A stretch of DNA of 64,000 nucleotides from Pseudoalteromonas peptidolytica (GCF_012641745.1 NZ_WEHZ01000015.1:62001-126000); one strand, 5' to 3'. Numbered from the stretch's first letter, positions 32,359-41,886 are shown. Notes: generated by a model not told the origin, from the sequence alone. Translations and numbers: made by a program.

Positions 32359-32854
32359 ATTGTACAATATAAAGCATACCGTACTGTACAACTCATTCAT
32401 GCTCATTGCTAGAAGTCATTACCTCAGGCGCTTGACACTTGACGACATCAGAAAAAGAACTGCTGTTTTGCTATTACCTTACGCTACGATAACATTAAAC
32501 TTGGCAATTAACTTTCCTAAATGGCCGGTGCTTCACTTGTTATAACGGTAAGCGCCACCCAAGGTTATAAAGTCATTTAAAATCAAAGCACTAATAGATA
32601 AAATAATTAACAACGCCAGCTAAATAAACTGCCTATTAAGCTTAGAATATTACTCTGGCATTGCGACAAATTACACCCTAACAGACGCCGATATGAATTA
32701 AAATGTAGTCGTAGCGTCTGAGCATTCATTGAATAAGGGTAACCAACAAGCATATTCACTCTTTTAAGCAAAGCGTTTTACTTCCCGTACCTTACAATCA
32801 ACAATATGAACGTCGCTCTGATAAAAGCGCACTTAAGGTATATTTAGATTTCTA
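32359..32854. other. Non-coding stretch beginning with ATTGTACAAT
   Basis: The exact palindrome stands at 32359-32368 and a partial match (CTGTACAAC) at about 32384. A plus-strand frame at 32312-32545 exists but overlaps the preceding gene and reads as random. Nothing else is recognised. Confidence 0.45.
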
Positions 32855-33067
32855 TTACTCCTTTTCATATTCAACAGGCGGTACCATACCGGCGATACCA
32901 ACTCCGACATTAATCGCTGCGTTACACAACACTTTTGCTTTGTCCTCATCACTTAGGGCTTCATATGCAGCAATGAGTGCAGGTCCACCTTGGTAAGTAG
33001 TATTAAGCAGTGCTGCTATATTAATGTCTTCTCGAACAAAAGTCGCATTAAAGTGTTTTGCGTCCAT
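32855..33067 (-). CDS. Small unknown protein (70 residues)
   Basis: Not recognised. GGTGG lies about seven bases before the ATG. The protein is acidic and helical (EALSDEDKAKVLCNAAINVG), with a Gly/Val-rich stretch near the C-terminus that is too short for a membrane helix. It lies downstream of the other minus-strand gene (33279-33725), about 210 bases away. Its composition is coding-like, and its size is typical of phage accessory proteins. Confidence 0.5.
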   Translation of the reverse strand: MDAKHFNATFVREDINIAALLNTTYQGGPALIAAYEALSDEDKAKVLCNAAINVGVGIAGMVPPVEYEKE

Positions 33068-33278
33068 CTTAGTCCACCATTCATTACAAAATTCTTATAG
33101 CCCTTGACCTATCATTTTAAGTGCACAGTTCGTCATATAATGATATTGGGCTAAATGTCGTTAGTCTCGAGTCAACATTCTAAATGTAGTGCATCACTAA
33201 ACGCAAGACGCGTGACTACAAGTATATTGAAAATCGCACATTGCTTGTGAGTACATTAAGTACACACGCAGAGCCGTT

Positions 33279-33725
33279 TTAGTTAAGAATCAAATTGTCC
33301 AATACTGGTGTAATGTCAAATACCTGCTCAACAGCAGGGTTACCAATATAAAATTCATCAGACGGAAACTCAAAAGCTTGATATGCAACGTTAGACACTG
33401 TCGCTAGTAGGCTTGCCTGGATCTCATTTTCTGGTAGCCATTTGTTATAGGTTAATATACCTGCATCATTCGCTACACCAACAATTGCCACACTCACATT
33501 GTAATTGAACTCATCAATGTTCATCCCTAGCGTATCTGCACTCGTGACAAGTAAATAGGCTACTTTGGCACTCTCCTTTAACGGCAGAGCATCGCGTAAC
33601 CCATTAGCAGTGTTCAAAGCCAATGTTTCAAATGCTCTAACGTGGGTGTCTTTTAGAAGACTGTTTAGGCTTGTTCGCTTGCCTCGACCATTAGTTATGC
33701 TGGACTTGCTGTACCTTATTGTCAT
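33279..33725 (-). CDS. Unknown 148-residue protein
   Basis: Not recognised. The ATG at 33725 was chosen because GGGAGTG lies eight bases upstream; an earlier start would include that site. The N-terminal 25 residues are basic (TIRYSKSSITNGRGKRTS), and the rest is an acidic, mostly helical domain. This split could suit a nucleic-acid or membrane-surface contact, but no family is seen. It is divergent from the XRE-like regulator gene. Confidence 0.5.
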   Translation of the reverse strand: MTIRYSKSSITNGRGKRTSLNSLLKDTHVRAFETLALNTANGLRDALPLKESAKVAYLLVTSADTLGMNIDEFNYNVSVAIVGVANDAGILTYNKWLPENEIQASLLATVSNVAYQAFEFPSDEFYIGNPAVEQVFDITPVLDNLILN

Positions 33726-34253
33726 ACAACACTCACTCCCTAATAAAACGTACATTTCTTTATAGGCGCCTTAGATTGCCTAGTATTACAACGACTAACA
33801 TTTCCCCGCGCTATAAAACATTACACTCAAAGTGTGATTGATTCAAGCTCAATCTGTTGCGTCATATACAATTCTTCACTTATCGATCTGAAAACATGTT
33901 TTAGCACACTTTTTGTTAGAGTTGTGTTGATATATAGCAAATGTAGGCGAATAAAAGCATTTGACGCAATTCACATTTTAGATAAATTACCATGCCTATT
34001 ATCCAGTTTTATATAATTATAAATCTTGATAAATGTATTTAAAGTGCTATTAATTCAAGGTGTTATTTTTCAAACCAGCAAAACGGAAATAAAAAAAACC
34101 TTACTAATGAATGATTTAATATTATTAAAATCATACTTAAAGCTGAATTAGAGCGACGCACTCTATGGCGTTTCAACTGTAACGGCTGTATGATTGCAGC
34201 AGCTTTTTGCACTTTAAGTGTTAAGCAATGTTTTTCGTTCGGAGCCACTAAAG
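33726..34253. other. Divergent non-coding region
   Basis: No gene is convincing in these 530 AT-rich bases between the minus-strand gene and the regulator. They should hold both promoters, yet they lack ATTGTACAAT and ATGAGAC. That is notable because most units in this window have one or both. Confidence 0.4.
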
Positions 34254-34745
34254 TTGACAGAACTATACTATAAAGATCACCAAAATCTGGGGTTAAAAAG
34301 CCCAAATGGACCGTCAGCCCGCCTCAATGAAATGTTGGATAAGAATAAGAAACGATGGAAAGAGCCCGGCCACGGCAGAACTTCTGTGGTTAGAGATGCT
34401 GCTGATATATCCTTCTCAGCCGCTGCAAAGTGGCTAAAAGAGGATGTTTTGCCTCGAAAAGCTGAAGATAGAGTGCATTTTGCTCAGATCTTACAAGTAG
34501 ATCTACTGTATTGGGAATATGGTGAGCGAAGAAAAGTTGAACGAAAACCGGTGGATATTTTGAAGTTTAGTGTCGTAACGCACCAAATGATGTCCAAATT
34601 AGGGCTTTCTCACAATGAGATAAAAACCGAGCAGCTGATATTGATTCAGGAAATCGCACTTGCATTCTCAGATAGATGTGGAGATGCCTACCCAGATGAA
34701 CATATCATAGAGCGACTTTTCAAGTTAGCAATCGGAAATAATTAA
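34254..34745 (+). CDS. XRE/lambda-repressor-like regulator
   Basis: The product has 163 residues from the TTG at 34254, which has GGAG nine bases upstream; a GTG at 34218 would add 12 residues but has no ribosome site. Residues about 45-90 fit a helix-turn-helix of the lambda-repressor class: VRDAADISFSAAAKWLKEDV, then LPRKAEDRVHFAQILQVDLL. The C-terminal part is helical and short, without a LexA-type Ser/Lys protease domain. It probably controls transcription. Two exact ATTGTACAAT sites follow its stop within 80 bases, which makes it one candidate for binding that site. Confidence 0.65.
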   Translation: MTELYYKDHQNLGLKSPNGPSARLNEMLDKNKKRWKEPGHGRTSVVRDAADISFSAAAKWLKEDVLPRKAEDRVHFAQILQVDLLYWEYGERRKVERKPVDILKFSVVTHQMMSKLGLSHNEIKTEQLILIQEIALAFSDRCGDAYPDEHIIERLFKLAIGNN

Positions 34746-34758
34746 TCAATACATAAAT

Positions 34759-34826
34759 ATTGTACAATATCAGAGTTTGGCTGACCCAATTCTCTTATTT
34801 TCCTGTTACAACTTGTATTGTACAAT
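34759..34826. promoter_or_regulatory. Two ATTGTACAAT palindromes
   Basis: Exact copies at 34759-34768 and 34817-34826, 58 bases apart (start to start), between the XRE-like gene and the next unit. Confidence 0.7.
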
Positions 34827-34980
34827 TACAACTTCATCGCTGTTAAATATTAAGCCCCTTGGCTTTTTGATAACGGCCACTAACACACTTTAGTAAGCGC
34901 GGGTGTAACATCAGCGTCAGAAACTCACTCATTAGTGAGCTTCAATTATAGTGTCTTTACAATCAATTGGAGTACTTGGT

Positions 34981-35622
34981 ATGTATCTTGAAGAGTTAAT
35001 TGACTACGTCATGATCGAAACCGGTGGATTCATTATGGGCGACTTAGAAATGACCCAAATTGACAAGCATCAATTTCACCTCATCGTGAAGCGTGCCTTG
35101 GGTATTTACAACAAATATTGCCCGCAATCAAAACGCCTTATCGTTGACTGTGACAAGACATATGACTTTACTACGTCACCTTTGGGCAGGCCAAACTGGG
35201 TTTCTAATGTTACTCCATTAGACCATGAGAGCGCCATAGCAGAGTTAGTTTATGGCCGCTCAATCATCAATAAGCCTCCGGTTTGGGAATACCAAGAGCC
35301 AACCCTTTTTATAGCCGGTTCAGCAGGAAAATACGACGTAACAGCACTCTATTTTCATGACATTACTGATATCATGTTTGATGAAAACAATCGAGTAACG
35401 ACATGCAATTTACCTTCGATTTCCTATGACGATGTTTTATTTTTAGACCTACTAGTAAGCTACTCTTTACTTGCCATTGGCCGCTCTAGGCGCGCCTTTA
35501 CATTGCAAGACTTTCCCGTCTCAATGGACGGAAAGTTACTCGTATATGAGGGACGGTTGATGCTAAAAAACACGAAGCGTAGACTACAAGAGCAATCTCG
35601 CTGGCATCATGCGATTGGGTGA
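34981..35622 (+). CDS. Probable virion or neck protein
   Basis: The 213-residue protein starts at an ATG with GGAG ten bases upstream; an upstream GTG at 34951 is less likely. The N-terminal 60 residues are helical (LEELIDYVMIETGG ... RALGIYNKYCP), and the rest is mixed beta and helix, ending in a basic helix. The pattern of an N-terminal helix pair followed by a strand-rich part resembles small head-completion or neck proteins, but I cannot name a family. It opens the plus-strand run that leads to the big structural cluster. Confidence 0.5.
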   Translation: MYLEELIDYVMIETGGFIMGDLEMTQIDKHQFHLIVKRALGIYNKYCPQSKRLIVDCDKTYDFTTSPLGRPNWVSNVTPLDHESAIAELVYGRSIINKPPVWEYQEPTLFIAGSAGKYDVTALYFHDITDIMFDENNRVTTCNLPSISYDDVLFLDLLVSYSLLAIGRSRRAFTLQDFPVSMDGKLLVYEGRLMLKNTKRRLQEQSRWHHAIG

Positions 35623-35742
35623 GTAAGCGTAAATACCAAGACCTTGTTTCTCTGTGGTAATTTGATAATATGCTTGAAAATTGTACCTATCAACGTGTTT
35701 TTGACTAAGACAATTTTGTATCGCCAACTTGAGACTGGAAGT

Positions 35743-35749
35743 ATGAGAC
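35743..35749 (+). promoter_or_regulatory. ATGAGAC element
   Basis: ATGAGAC nine bases before the NMNAT-like gene; a degenerate ATTGTACCTA lies 53 bases upstream (35680-35689). Confidence 0.4.
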
Positions 35750-35757
35750 ACTGAACT

Positions 35758-36342
35758 ATGACATATAATGATTATGATTGGTCTATTGTGCCCTTAGAAC
35801 CTGTTCCCCTTACTATGGGCCACATTAACTTATTAAATTTAGCTAGGCATCAAGCAGATAATACGCTGATTATTTTACGCCACCATAATAGCACCGCTTC
35901 CCCAAAGCATTTATGGACACAAGCTCAAAGCCAAGAAATGATCGAGCGATGGTGCGCCTCTCAAGTTTATGTACCAGCTTTAAAGTTCGTTCAGCCAGAT
36001 GCACAAAGTAGCAATAGCGATTGCATTGAACTCATTCAGTCAAACACCAGTGGGAAAAAGGTATTGCTAACATCAAGCCTGAGTGCATGCGGTAAATTTA
36101 GTGAATATCAGCAAAATGGAATTGACTGTCGCTTTGTGACCCCAGCGAAAGACAAAGCAGGCGCAATCATCGACTCCTCAACAGTATTGCACGCTTTTTT
36201 AGGTGAGCCGTCATTGATTAACTTACAGTATGAGCTAAAACAATGCTTAGATCTGGGAATTTTGCATTATTCAACATACCAGTGGCTGTGGCGTTACGCA
36301 CTGAACATACAACAAAATACGAATACCAGAATGGCGAGTTAA
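35758..36342 (+). CDS. Possible nicotinamide-nucleotide adenylyltransferase-like enzyme
   Basis: The 194-residue protein has a nucleotidyltransferase look: PLEPVPLTMGHINLLNLARH (residues about 13-32) fits the nucleotide-binding GxFxPxHxGH loop of NMN adenylyltransferases. ADNTLIILRH and SPKHLWT with QEMIERW follow, like the second part of that fold, and IIDSSTVLHAFLG (about 140-152) is in the place of the ISxTxxR motif, which is not well kept. Such enzymes make NAD from NMN and ATP. Phages carry them for NAD salvage or to repair NAD depletion by defence systems. No partner enzyme is seen nearby. The motifs are partial, so this is a cautious call. Confidence 0.45.
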   Translation: MTYNDYDWSIVPLEPVPLTMGHINLLNLARHQADNTLIILRHHNSTASPKHLWTQAQSQEMIERWCASQVYVPALKFVQPDAQSSNSDCIELIQSNTSGKKVLLTSSLSACGKFSEYQQNGIDCRFVTPAKDKAGAIIDSSTVLHAFLGEPSLINLQYELKQCLDLGILHYSTYQWLWRYALNIQQNTNTRMAS

Positions 36343-36344
36343 CG

Positions 36345-36629
36345 ATGGATCAGCTCACAAACAGAGGTAAACAAGGTGCCTGTAGGTATTACGTGGCTCG
36401 GACATCCGTGTTGCAAGCGCTGAGTGATTGTGCGCCTTTACTAAAACAGCATGAGTTCGAATTAATTGACACATTATACAATAGAATCATGAACTTATTT
36501 GATACAGACCAATATGCCTTATATGAACAGGTTGCAAATATATTGTCAGTAAAGAAAAACACCTCTATTACAGCATATCTAAAAGAAGCAATAGAGGCGA
36601 CAGTCGTTAGCTTTACACATAAAAACTGA
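36345..36629 (+). CDS. Unknown 94-residue helical protein
   Basis: Not recognised. The ATG at 36345 lies two bases after the previous stop, with GGCGAG seven bases upstream, so it belongs to the same operon as the NMNAT-like gene. The product is almost all helical with a basic N-terminus. No metal or membrane motif is seen. Its function may relate to the enzyme before it, judged only by the tight spacing. Confidence 0.55.
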   Translation: MDQLTNRGKQGACRYYVARTSVLQALSDCAPLLKQHEFELIDTLYNRIMNLFDTDQYALYEQVANILSVKKNTSITAYLKEAIEATVVSFTHKN

Positions 36630-36726
36630 CAGCCTGGTGAAGCAATTACCTTTTGCAATAAAAATGGCAATAGGTGTTTAACAGCGATGATAAGCTGTTC
36701 AGTGACAAAGACTCTTGGTATACTCT

Positions 36727-36743
36727 ATTGTACAACTGAGACT
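36727..36743 (+). promoter_or_regulatory. ATTGTACAAC joined to TGAGAC
   Basis: Near-copy of the palindrome at 36727-36736 followed directly by TGAGAC, and a further ATGAGAAC at about 36766. It lies about 150 bases before the first gene of the six-member paralogue cluster. Confidence 0.45.
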
Positions 36744-36894
36744 ACACCGACACCAAGCGGTGAATAATGAGAACTATGGGGCCTGTATGATGTCCACACG
36801 TGAAACATGCAATACACAACTTTGCGCTTTACCCGTCCATTTTGCGGACCTCTATGTGTTAGCTTGTCAAAGCAGCCTATATAGCGAGTAAACT

Positions 36895-37977
36895 ATGTCA
36901 GGTATGTCGTTTAACCGCAGTGGCTACAAATCACACGTCAATATGTTAAAAGATGTGGTGATTGACATGGTCGAGTCTGGAAAATTTCAGTCAGTCTCGA
37001 TACAGCAGCTGGATAATGATCAAATCATTCACCCCAAATTACTTGAAGATGACGCCCCATTCTCGTGCTTACTTGAAGTACTGCCTGAGGGTAACGCCAT
37101 GCTGGCTGGCAACCAGTATAGTTGGCGCGTTATGTTTAAAGTTAGTTGGAATGAAGCCAGATTATATGTGGCGCCAAAGTTACAACTCCCCGACACCGCA
37201 ATGCTCACAGAGGTACAAGGTCAGTTTGAACGGTTAGTGGGTTGGGATCATGTTGGTGTCATCGGGTCTGATATTGGTAACTCAGGGATCCCATTTGTTG
37301 ATAGAACGTACCTGAGAAAAGCAGCTCCAGCGTATCCAATGGGGTATATACTTACGTTAACCGAGCGCGGCTTTGTATTTTTTTCATACGAAGAAACTTT
37401 TGATGATGCAACGCAAATAAACAGTAATAATGCAAGCTGGTTTAGTTGGCTTTGTGTACAACGCCCTGTTGATCCAGAATCGGGCGAGCCGCTGGTAAGT
37501 GAAATGTCGCCAGTATTCGCAGCATATGAAATAAAAAATGGTTTTGGTCATGTAAGAAACAAGTTTGTAGTACGTGAGGCCGACGTATACGTACCGACCA
37601 AAAGCCAACCGGCTTGGCGATTTAAGCACATGGACAATGCGATTTTGCCTCATCAAGACGCTGAAGTTAACTATTTTACTGATGATAATACCGCAAAAGT
37701 ATTTTTTCCCCACAATTTGAATACGCGCCGTTATCGCTACAAACATGTCCTCGATCTGATTGCCTACAGTGAGGCTCGCTTATTTGGAAGTTTACAAAAC
37801 GTTGAATTTTCTCAGGTATTTTACGAGAAGCAAAGTCGCCGTTTTAAAACAGTATTGAATCACGCCCAAGATTCGACCGGCACCATTATTCTGATTTATA
37901 TCAATGGACCAGAGATAAAAGAGCATGTTCGCTCGGTGCATGATGAAAGTTACAACTGGTTATTGGCCACAGGATAG
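36895..37977 (+). CDS. Paralogous probable virion protein 1
   Basis: The 360-residue protein is the first of six consecutive genes with shared motifs: (S/F)WLCVQRPVDPESGEPLV near residue 185, KFVVREADVYVP near 222, and LNTRRYRYKHVLDLIAYS near 282. In the others these are SWFVVQRPVD, FVVREKDV and LNTxRFRYKHELDMVAYTSADV. The family is not known to me. The cluster lies between head and tail genes and beside the 2837-residue gene, so a tail, baseplate or fibre function is inferred. It is the most diverged member together with the next gene. No ribosome site is clear. Confidence 0.65.
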   Translation: MSGMSFNRSGYKSHVNMLKDVVIDMVESGKFQSVSIQQLDNDQIIHPKLLEDDAPFSCLLEVLPEGNAMLAGNQYSWRVMFKVSWNEARLYVAPKLQLPDTAMLTEVQGQFERLVGWDHVGVIGSDIGNSGIPFVDRTYLRKAAPAYPMGYILTLTERGFVFFSYEETFDDATQINSNNASWFSWLCVQRPVDPESGEPLVSEMSPVFAAYEIKNGFGHVRNKFVVREADVYVPTKSQPAWRFKHMDNAILPHQDAEVNYFTDDNTAKVFFPHNLNTRRYRYKHVLDLIAYSEARLFGSLQNVEFSQVFYEKQSRRFKTVLNHAQDSTGTIILIYINGPEIKEHVRSVHDESYNWLLATG

Positions 37978-38028
37978 CAGCATGACAAACCATGAAACGT
38001 ATTGCGATATAAAGGGCTGGTAAAATAT

Positions 38029-38919
38029 ATGTACCATCAGTTTAAACATGGCTTAGTGGACTTGGCACAAGTATTTGATTTCTTGATAGAATCAACAAGT
38101 ATGTATTTCACTTATAAAAAAATGGAAAATGGCCGCGTACTTAACTTGATGCCGCGTGTCACACTTGATGCCAATGCAAAAGACCAGCCTTGGGTCGTGC
38201 GTTTTGAGCTGATTAACGACATAGCGCTGCGCATGAATATTGTGACGCCCATGCAGTTAGACCCTGACGGCTCTCTATATAATAGAAACCTAGGTAGCCT
38301 TAATACAAAAGACACAAGTTATGCTGTTGGCTATTGGCATCAAAGGGAAGGACTTAAAGGTGATGCTAAGTATTCACGGCCTTTTTCTGTGCTTTTCACT
38401 GCCGATTCTCATGGCTTTGCTTTTGCAATTTGGGAGCATGCGGTCGTTAACAGTTTAAACCGTCAACTATCTTGGCTAGTCGTACAAAAGCCTGTTGAAT
38501 GGCAAAATGGCATTGCTATTCCAACTGAGCATAACCCGGTGATTGCATTAAGCGGTATATTCAACCGCTATGAGTCAAGCGTTGAACAGATGCTCGTACG
38601 TGAGCGCGACATTCCAGTCCCCGCGCCTGCACAAACAGCGATTTCAGATCAATACAATCGTTACAGCGCAATGCATACAGTGAAATTAAAAGAAATTTCA
38701 GAAAGTAGGGATTACTTTATTCAATTTCCTAATAATTTCTCAACTGAACGATTTAGCTATGATGGTGTATTCGATATGATTGGCTTTGCCAATACGGATT
38801 TAGTCAGCGCCAATGCCACTCTACCTCTTGAGGTATTTGGTGAGCGCAGGAACTATCACACCATGGTAAGTACATTAGCCGATAATAACGGCGTCAGCGT
38901 TATGTTTCGCATTACATAA
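38029..38919 (+). CDS. Paralogous probable virion protein 2
   Basis: The 296-residue member of the six-gene family keeps the same motifs in shorter form: SWLVVQKPVE near 145, QMLVRERDIPVP near 190, and FSTERFSYDGVFDMIGFAN near 238. It is the shortest of the six. The ATG at 38029 has AAGGG about 12 bases upstream, rather far; a TTG at 38002 is an alternative. It is followed by a palindrome and ATGAGAC module, so the next four genes may be a separate transcript. Confidence 0.62.
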   Translation: MYHQFKHGLVDLAQVFDFLIESTSMYFTYKKMENGRVLNLMPRVTLDANAKDQPWVVRFELINDIALRMNIVTPMQLDPDGSLYNRNLGSLNTKDTSYAVGYWHQREGLKGDAKYSRPFSVLFTADSHGFAFAIWEHAVVNSLNRQLSWLVVQKPVEWQNGIAIPTEHNPVIALSGIFNRYESSVEQMLVRERDIPVPAPAQTAISDQYNRYSAMHTVKLKEISESRDYFIQFPNNFSTERFSYDGVFDMIGFANTDLVSANATLPLEVFGERRNYHTMVSTLADNNGVSVMFRIT

Positions 38920-38992
38920 TGCGCTACATATTGAGATTTTGTGAAACACAGTAGTGAAACACCTTAATTATTGTACGATCGAAGCGTTTTAA

Positions 38993-39047
38993 ATTGTACA
39001 ATAGTTAGAACCGCACTTTGCAGAGGCAAAGTAGGCATTAATGAGAC
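38993..39047 (+). promoter_or_regulatory. ATTGTACAAT and ATGAGAC module
   Basis: Exact palindrome at 38993-39002 (a degenerate ATTGTACGAT is at 38970-38979), ATGAGAC at 39041-39047, 38 bases apart, 36 bases before the A1 gene. Confidence 0.65.
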
Positions 39048-39083
39048 CAGTTTGCATTGGCCCCAGACTATCCGGAGAAATTT

Positions 39084-40430
39084 ATGGGTTTTGTCAAAAA
39101 AGCGGAGTTTGCGCCTTATTCAGTCGAGCGTGGTGGATACACGACGTTAAAAAGCCTGATCACAGCCGTAGTCCGAGATTTAGTGAATTATTATGAGCAT
39201 CCAACTGCTGCCGATGAAGCACAGAATGCGTTTGAACTTTTATATCCCGCAGATAACCCAGATTTGGGTGATCCGGAGTCAATTGATAGCGACGTATTTG
39301 TTGTACAAGCGACGGGGTTTGTCGATCCTTTAGCTGGCGCGGATCCAACTTTTAAGGCACAAGGTACTGAGATCATCCCTCAGCCTTGGATTATTCGTTT
39401 CGATACTGGTGTTGGCAAACAATGCACCCCAGCACATAACAATCGCCGTGAAGACCGCGACAACGATGCGCCTGAAGTTGGTAACTTACATATCAATATT
39501 TCTACTCCACTACAGTTGTACAAACCTGCAAGTGGAGACTGGCAAATGTACGACTATACGCCACCTAACCGCGGTACAGGTGACGAACCCATTGTCGTTG
39601 GCACTTTGGGCTTCTTGGGCGAACGTGTTCCCGTTGTAGACAAGCAAGTTGCTTGGTGTGACCCAAATGATAAGCTGCGCCTAGAGATTGAAGACAAAGG
39701 CTTTTTCTGTCGTCGCCCGCTTTACAATATTAAAACAGAATTTGAAACTAAGTACCCTGACACAGCTCAGGTAAACATCGCAGGCACGCCTAATATTCCA
39801 ATGTCATATGCCCTGTCCGTTAGTGAGCATGGTATTGCATTGGCTATTTGGGAAGAAGCGACAGATCAATATGATGCAAAAGGCCACCGCCACAGCTGGT
39901 TTGTTTGCCAACGCCTCGTAGACAAAGAAAGCGGCACACCACTTGTAAATCAAGCCGATTCACACTGCCCACTAGCGTGTTTGTATGGTATTCAAAACCA
40001 AACTCAAAATATTAAACGTTATTTTGTGGTTCGAGAATCAGATGTGCACCGTCCATCTGAGGACTTAGATGCAACCAAAAACACCCAAGACAGTGTTGCA
40101 CTTATCAATCCTAACGAACAAATCTCTGTCACAGAAAACTACGAATATGTCGTATCCGTACCAAGTGGGATCAACACCCAACGTTATTTGTATCTTGAAG
40201 AGATGGACATGATCAGTTACTGCTCAGCCGATATTATTTCTCAAGACGGTATTGCTGAGTTGTCCATGTACGATGATGGCAGTAAAAAGCGATACAAAGG
40301 GTTGCGCTCCACGGGCAAATATAACACCGGCGTACGCATTCTCATGCGCTGGTACAACACGGCTATCACAACACAAGACAACGTGGGTCAGACCGACGTT
40401 GTGCCTGGCTCTAGCGCTGGCACTTACTAA
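39084..40430 (+). CDS. Paralogous probable virion protein 3 (type A1)
   Basis: The 448-residue protein starts at the ATG with GGAG six bases upstream; an earlier TTG at 39057 is less likely. Its N-terminal part (FAPYSVERGGYTT) and end (STGKYNTGVRILMRWYN) match the gene two places downstream (41911) much better than the gene directly after it. Shared family motifs: SWFVCQRLVDKESGTPLV, YFVVRESDVHRPSED and INTQRYLYLEEMDMISYCSADI. The close pairing with 41911 marks a tandem duplication of a two-gene unit. Confidence 0.68.
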   Translation: MGFVKKAEFAPYSVERGGYTTLKSLITAVVRDLVNYYEHPTAADEAQNAFELLYPADNPDLGDPESIDSDVFVVQATGFVDPLAGADPTFKAQGTEIIPQPWIIRFDTGVGKQCTPAHNNRREDRDNDAPEVGNLHINISTPLQLYKPASGDWQMYDYTPPNRGTGDEPIVVGTLGFLGERVPVVDKQVAWCDPNDKLRLEIEDKGFFCRRPLYNIKTEFETKYPDTAQVNIAGTPNIPMSYALSVSEHGIALAIWEEATDQYDAKGHRHSWFVCQRLVDKESGTPLVNQADSHCPLACLYGIQNQTQNIKRYFVVRESDVHRPSEDLDATKNTQDSVALINPNEQISVTENYEYVVSVPSGINTQRYLYLEEMDMISYCSADIISQDGIAELSMYDDGSKKRYKGLRSTGKYNTGVRILMRWYNTAITTQDNVGQTDVVPGSSAGTY

Positions 40431-40444
40431 CAGGAGAGTTATCG

Positions 40445-41776
40445 ATGCCACTTACAATAAATGGTGATATTTACACTTCGAATTTACCAGCGAGCTTGGC
40501 CAATGGTGGAGAGCATTTCGTCACGACCGTTACCCGTGATGGCTTCACTGATGTCCGTGAGCTTGTCAGCAACTGGTTACAAGTGATGGTCGAAAACGGC
40601 TATAAACGGATCACCCGCACCCCTATCGAGTTCGACCCAAATAATCCTCAGCCTATTATGGCTGTACTTGAGTCAACGACTGCGACAAATTCACTCAACG
40701 ATGAAGAACCTTATCGCATCAGGGTATACGCAGATACACAATACACTTGTGAAATTCAAATGGCGACGCCACTACAACTGGGTGAGGACTTTGAGGAAGC
40801 CATTCCGAATTTGCGCGGCTACACTTGCGGTCATGTTGGTGAATCACCACACACTGTTCCGCACAATTACCGTGATGTGATCCCACTAAACAAATCATCG
40901 GCAGCTAACGCGACGACAAAGCCGCCGCAGCCAAGCCACGGCTTTAACGTATCAACGCTCTACTTTATTGACGTGCGCGAATTTGAGGGGATGCTTCGAG
41001 CTTACCCAATGTCATACCGACTATCCATCACAGATAGAGGGTTTTCTTTTGCGTACTGGGTAGAATCAGACGACCAATCAGCTGGAGACTCGCCAACACA
41101 AAGTTGGATGGTGCTACAAAGGCCTGTGGATCAAAAGTCTGGCAACAACTTGCAAGATGCAGATCCGCTGGGCTCTCGTAACCCCATTTTTTGCTTATAC
41201 GGAATCTATAATAAATACATTTATGATAATTTTGGTACCACACAAGATGGTGAAATCTACACCATGGACATGGATGGACAGGTACCTTTAGGTAGAACGC
41301 AACCTGTATCTTTAAGCTCGCTACCGGGCATTATTCAAAAATTTACGGTACGAGAAAAAGACGTATTAAAGCCAACATACGCCGAAGATGCGACGCTGAA
41401 CACCCGAGACTCAAATGCTTGGGTAAACGAAGTGCAGCAGCAAACTCGAGTTGAATATCGAGCGAGTTCAGAAGCAACAAACGCAGGCGCATTTACCTTA
41501 GCTGGTGCCAAATACGTTATCCTTTATCCTAATAGACTGAATACAAAGCGTTTTCGCTATCAGCATGACATGGATATGGTGGCATACACATCAGCCGACG
41601 TAATAGCACCACAGCTTACTATTAAAGTTAATGTGTATAACGAAGGTGATACAAGCGCCAAACGTTATCGCAAATATACCGCATTAACACCAAACAGCAG
41701 CCATAATACCAATATGACTGTATTAATGTTAACTGAAATAGATTGTGACGCCCCAGACACCGGGGAAAATCAGTAA
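40445..41776 (+). CDS. Paralogous probable virion protein 4 (type B1)
   Basis: The 443-residue protein begins 14 bases after the A1 gene, with AGGAGAG before the ATG. It matches the gene at 43893 (B2) more than its direct neighbours: DVRELVSNWLQ near the N-terminus, TQSWMVLQRPVDQKSG, RNPIFCLYGIYNK, FTVREKDVLKP, LNTKRFRYQHDMDMVAYTSA and a final NTNMTVLML. With A1 it forms the first copy of a duplicated pair. The function is not known beyond the likely structural role of the family. Confidence 0.68.
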   Translation: MPLTINGDIYTSNLPASLANGGEHFVTTVTRDGFTDVRELVSNWLQVMVENGYKRITRTPIEFDPNNPQPIMAVLESTTATNSLNDEEPYRIRVYADTQYTCEIQMATPLQLGEDFEEAIPNLRGYTCGHVGESPHTVPHNYRDVIPLNKSSAANATTKPPQPSHGFNVSTLYFIDVREFEGMLRAYPMSYRLSITDRGFSFAYWVESDDQSAGDSPTQSWMVLQRPVDQKSGNNLQDADPLGSRNPIFCLYGIYNKYIYDNFGTTQDGEIYTMDMDGQVPLGRTQPVSLSSLPGIIQKFTVREKDVLKPTYAEDATLNTRDSNAWVNEVQQQTRVEYRASSEATNAGAFTLAGAKYVILYPNRLNTKRFRYQHDMDMVAYTSADVIAPQLTIKVNVYNEGDTSAKRYRKYTALTPNSSHNTNMTVLMLTEIDCDAPDTGENQ

Positions 41777-41822
41777 TTAAACAGCTTAATAATCGTTATT
41801 GAGCATTCGCCATTTTGTTCAA

Positions 41823-41886
41823 AACTGTTGTACAATACAAGCACACTGTACAACAGTTACAGAGCTAACTGTAATGGTGCTGAGAC
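41823..41886 (+). promoter_or_regulatory. Paired TTGTACA inverted repeat and TGAGAC
   Basis: AACTGTTGTACA at 41823-41834 and its exact complement TGTACAACAGTT at 41847-41858 form a spaced inverted repeat. It includes GTTGTACAAT at 41827-41836. CTGAGAC follows at 41880-41886, before the A2 gene. Confidence 0.6.

Noticed and set aside
32312-32545. Plus-strand frame of 77 codons after the 32047 gene
   Set aside because: It overlaps the preceding gene in another frame, reads through an ATTGTACAAT site, has no ribosome site and a random-like composition.
34063-34305. Minus-strand frame of 80 codons overlapping the XRE-like gene
   Set aside because: It lies opposite a better-supported gene, with no ribosome site; its hydrophobic C-terminal part comes from AT-rich non-coding DNA.
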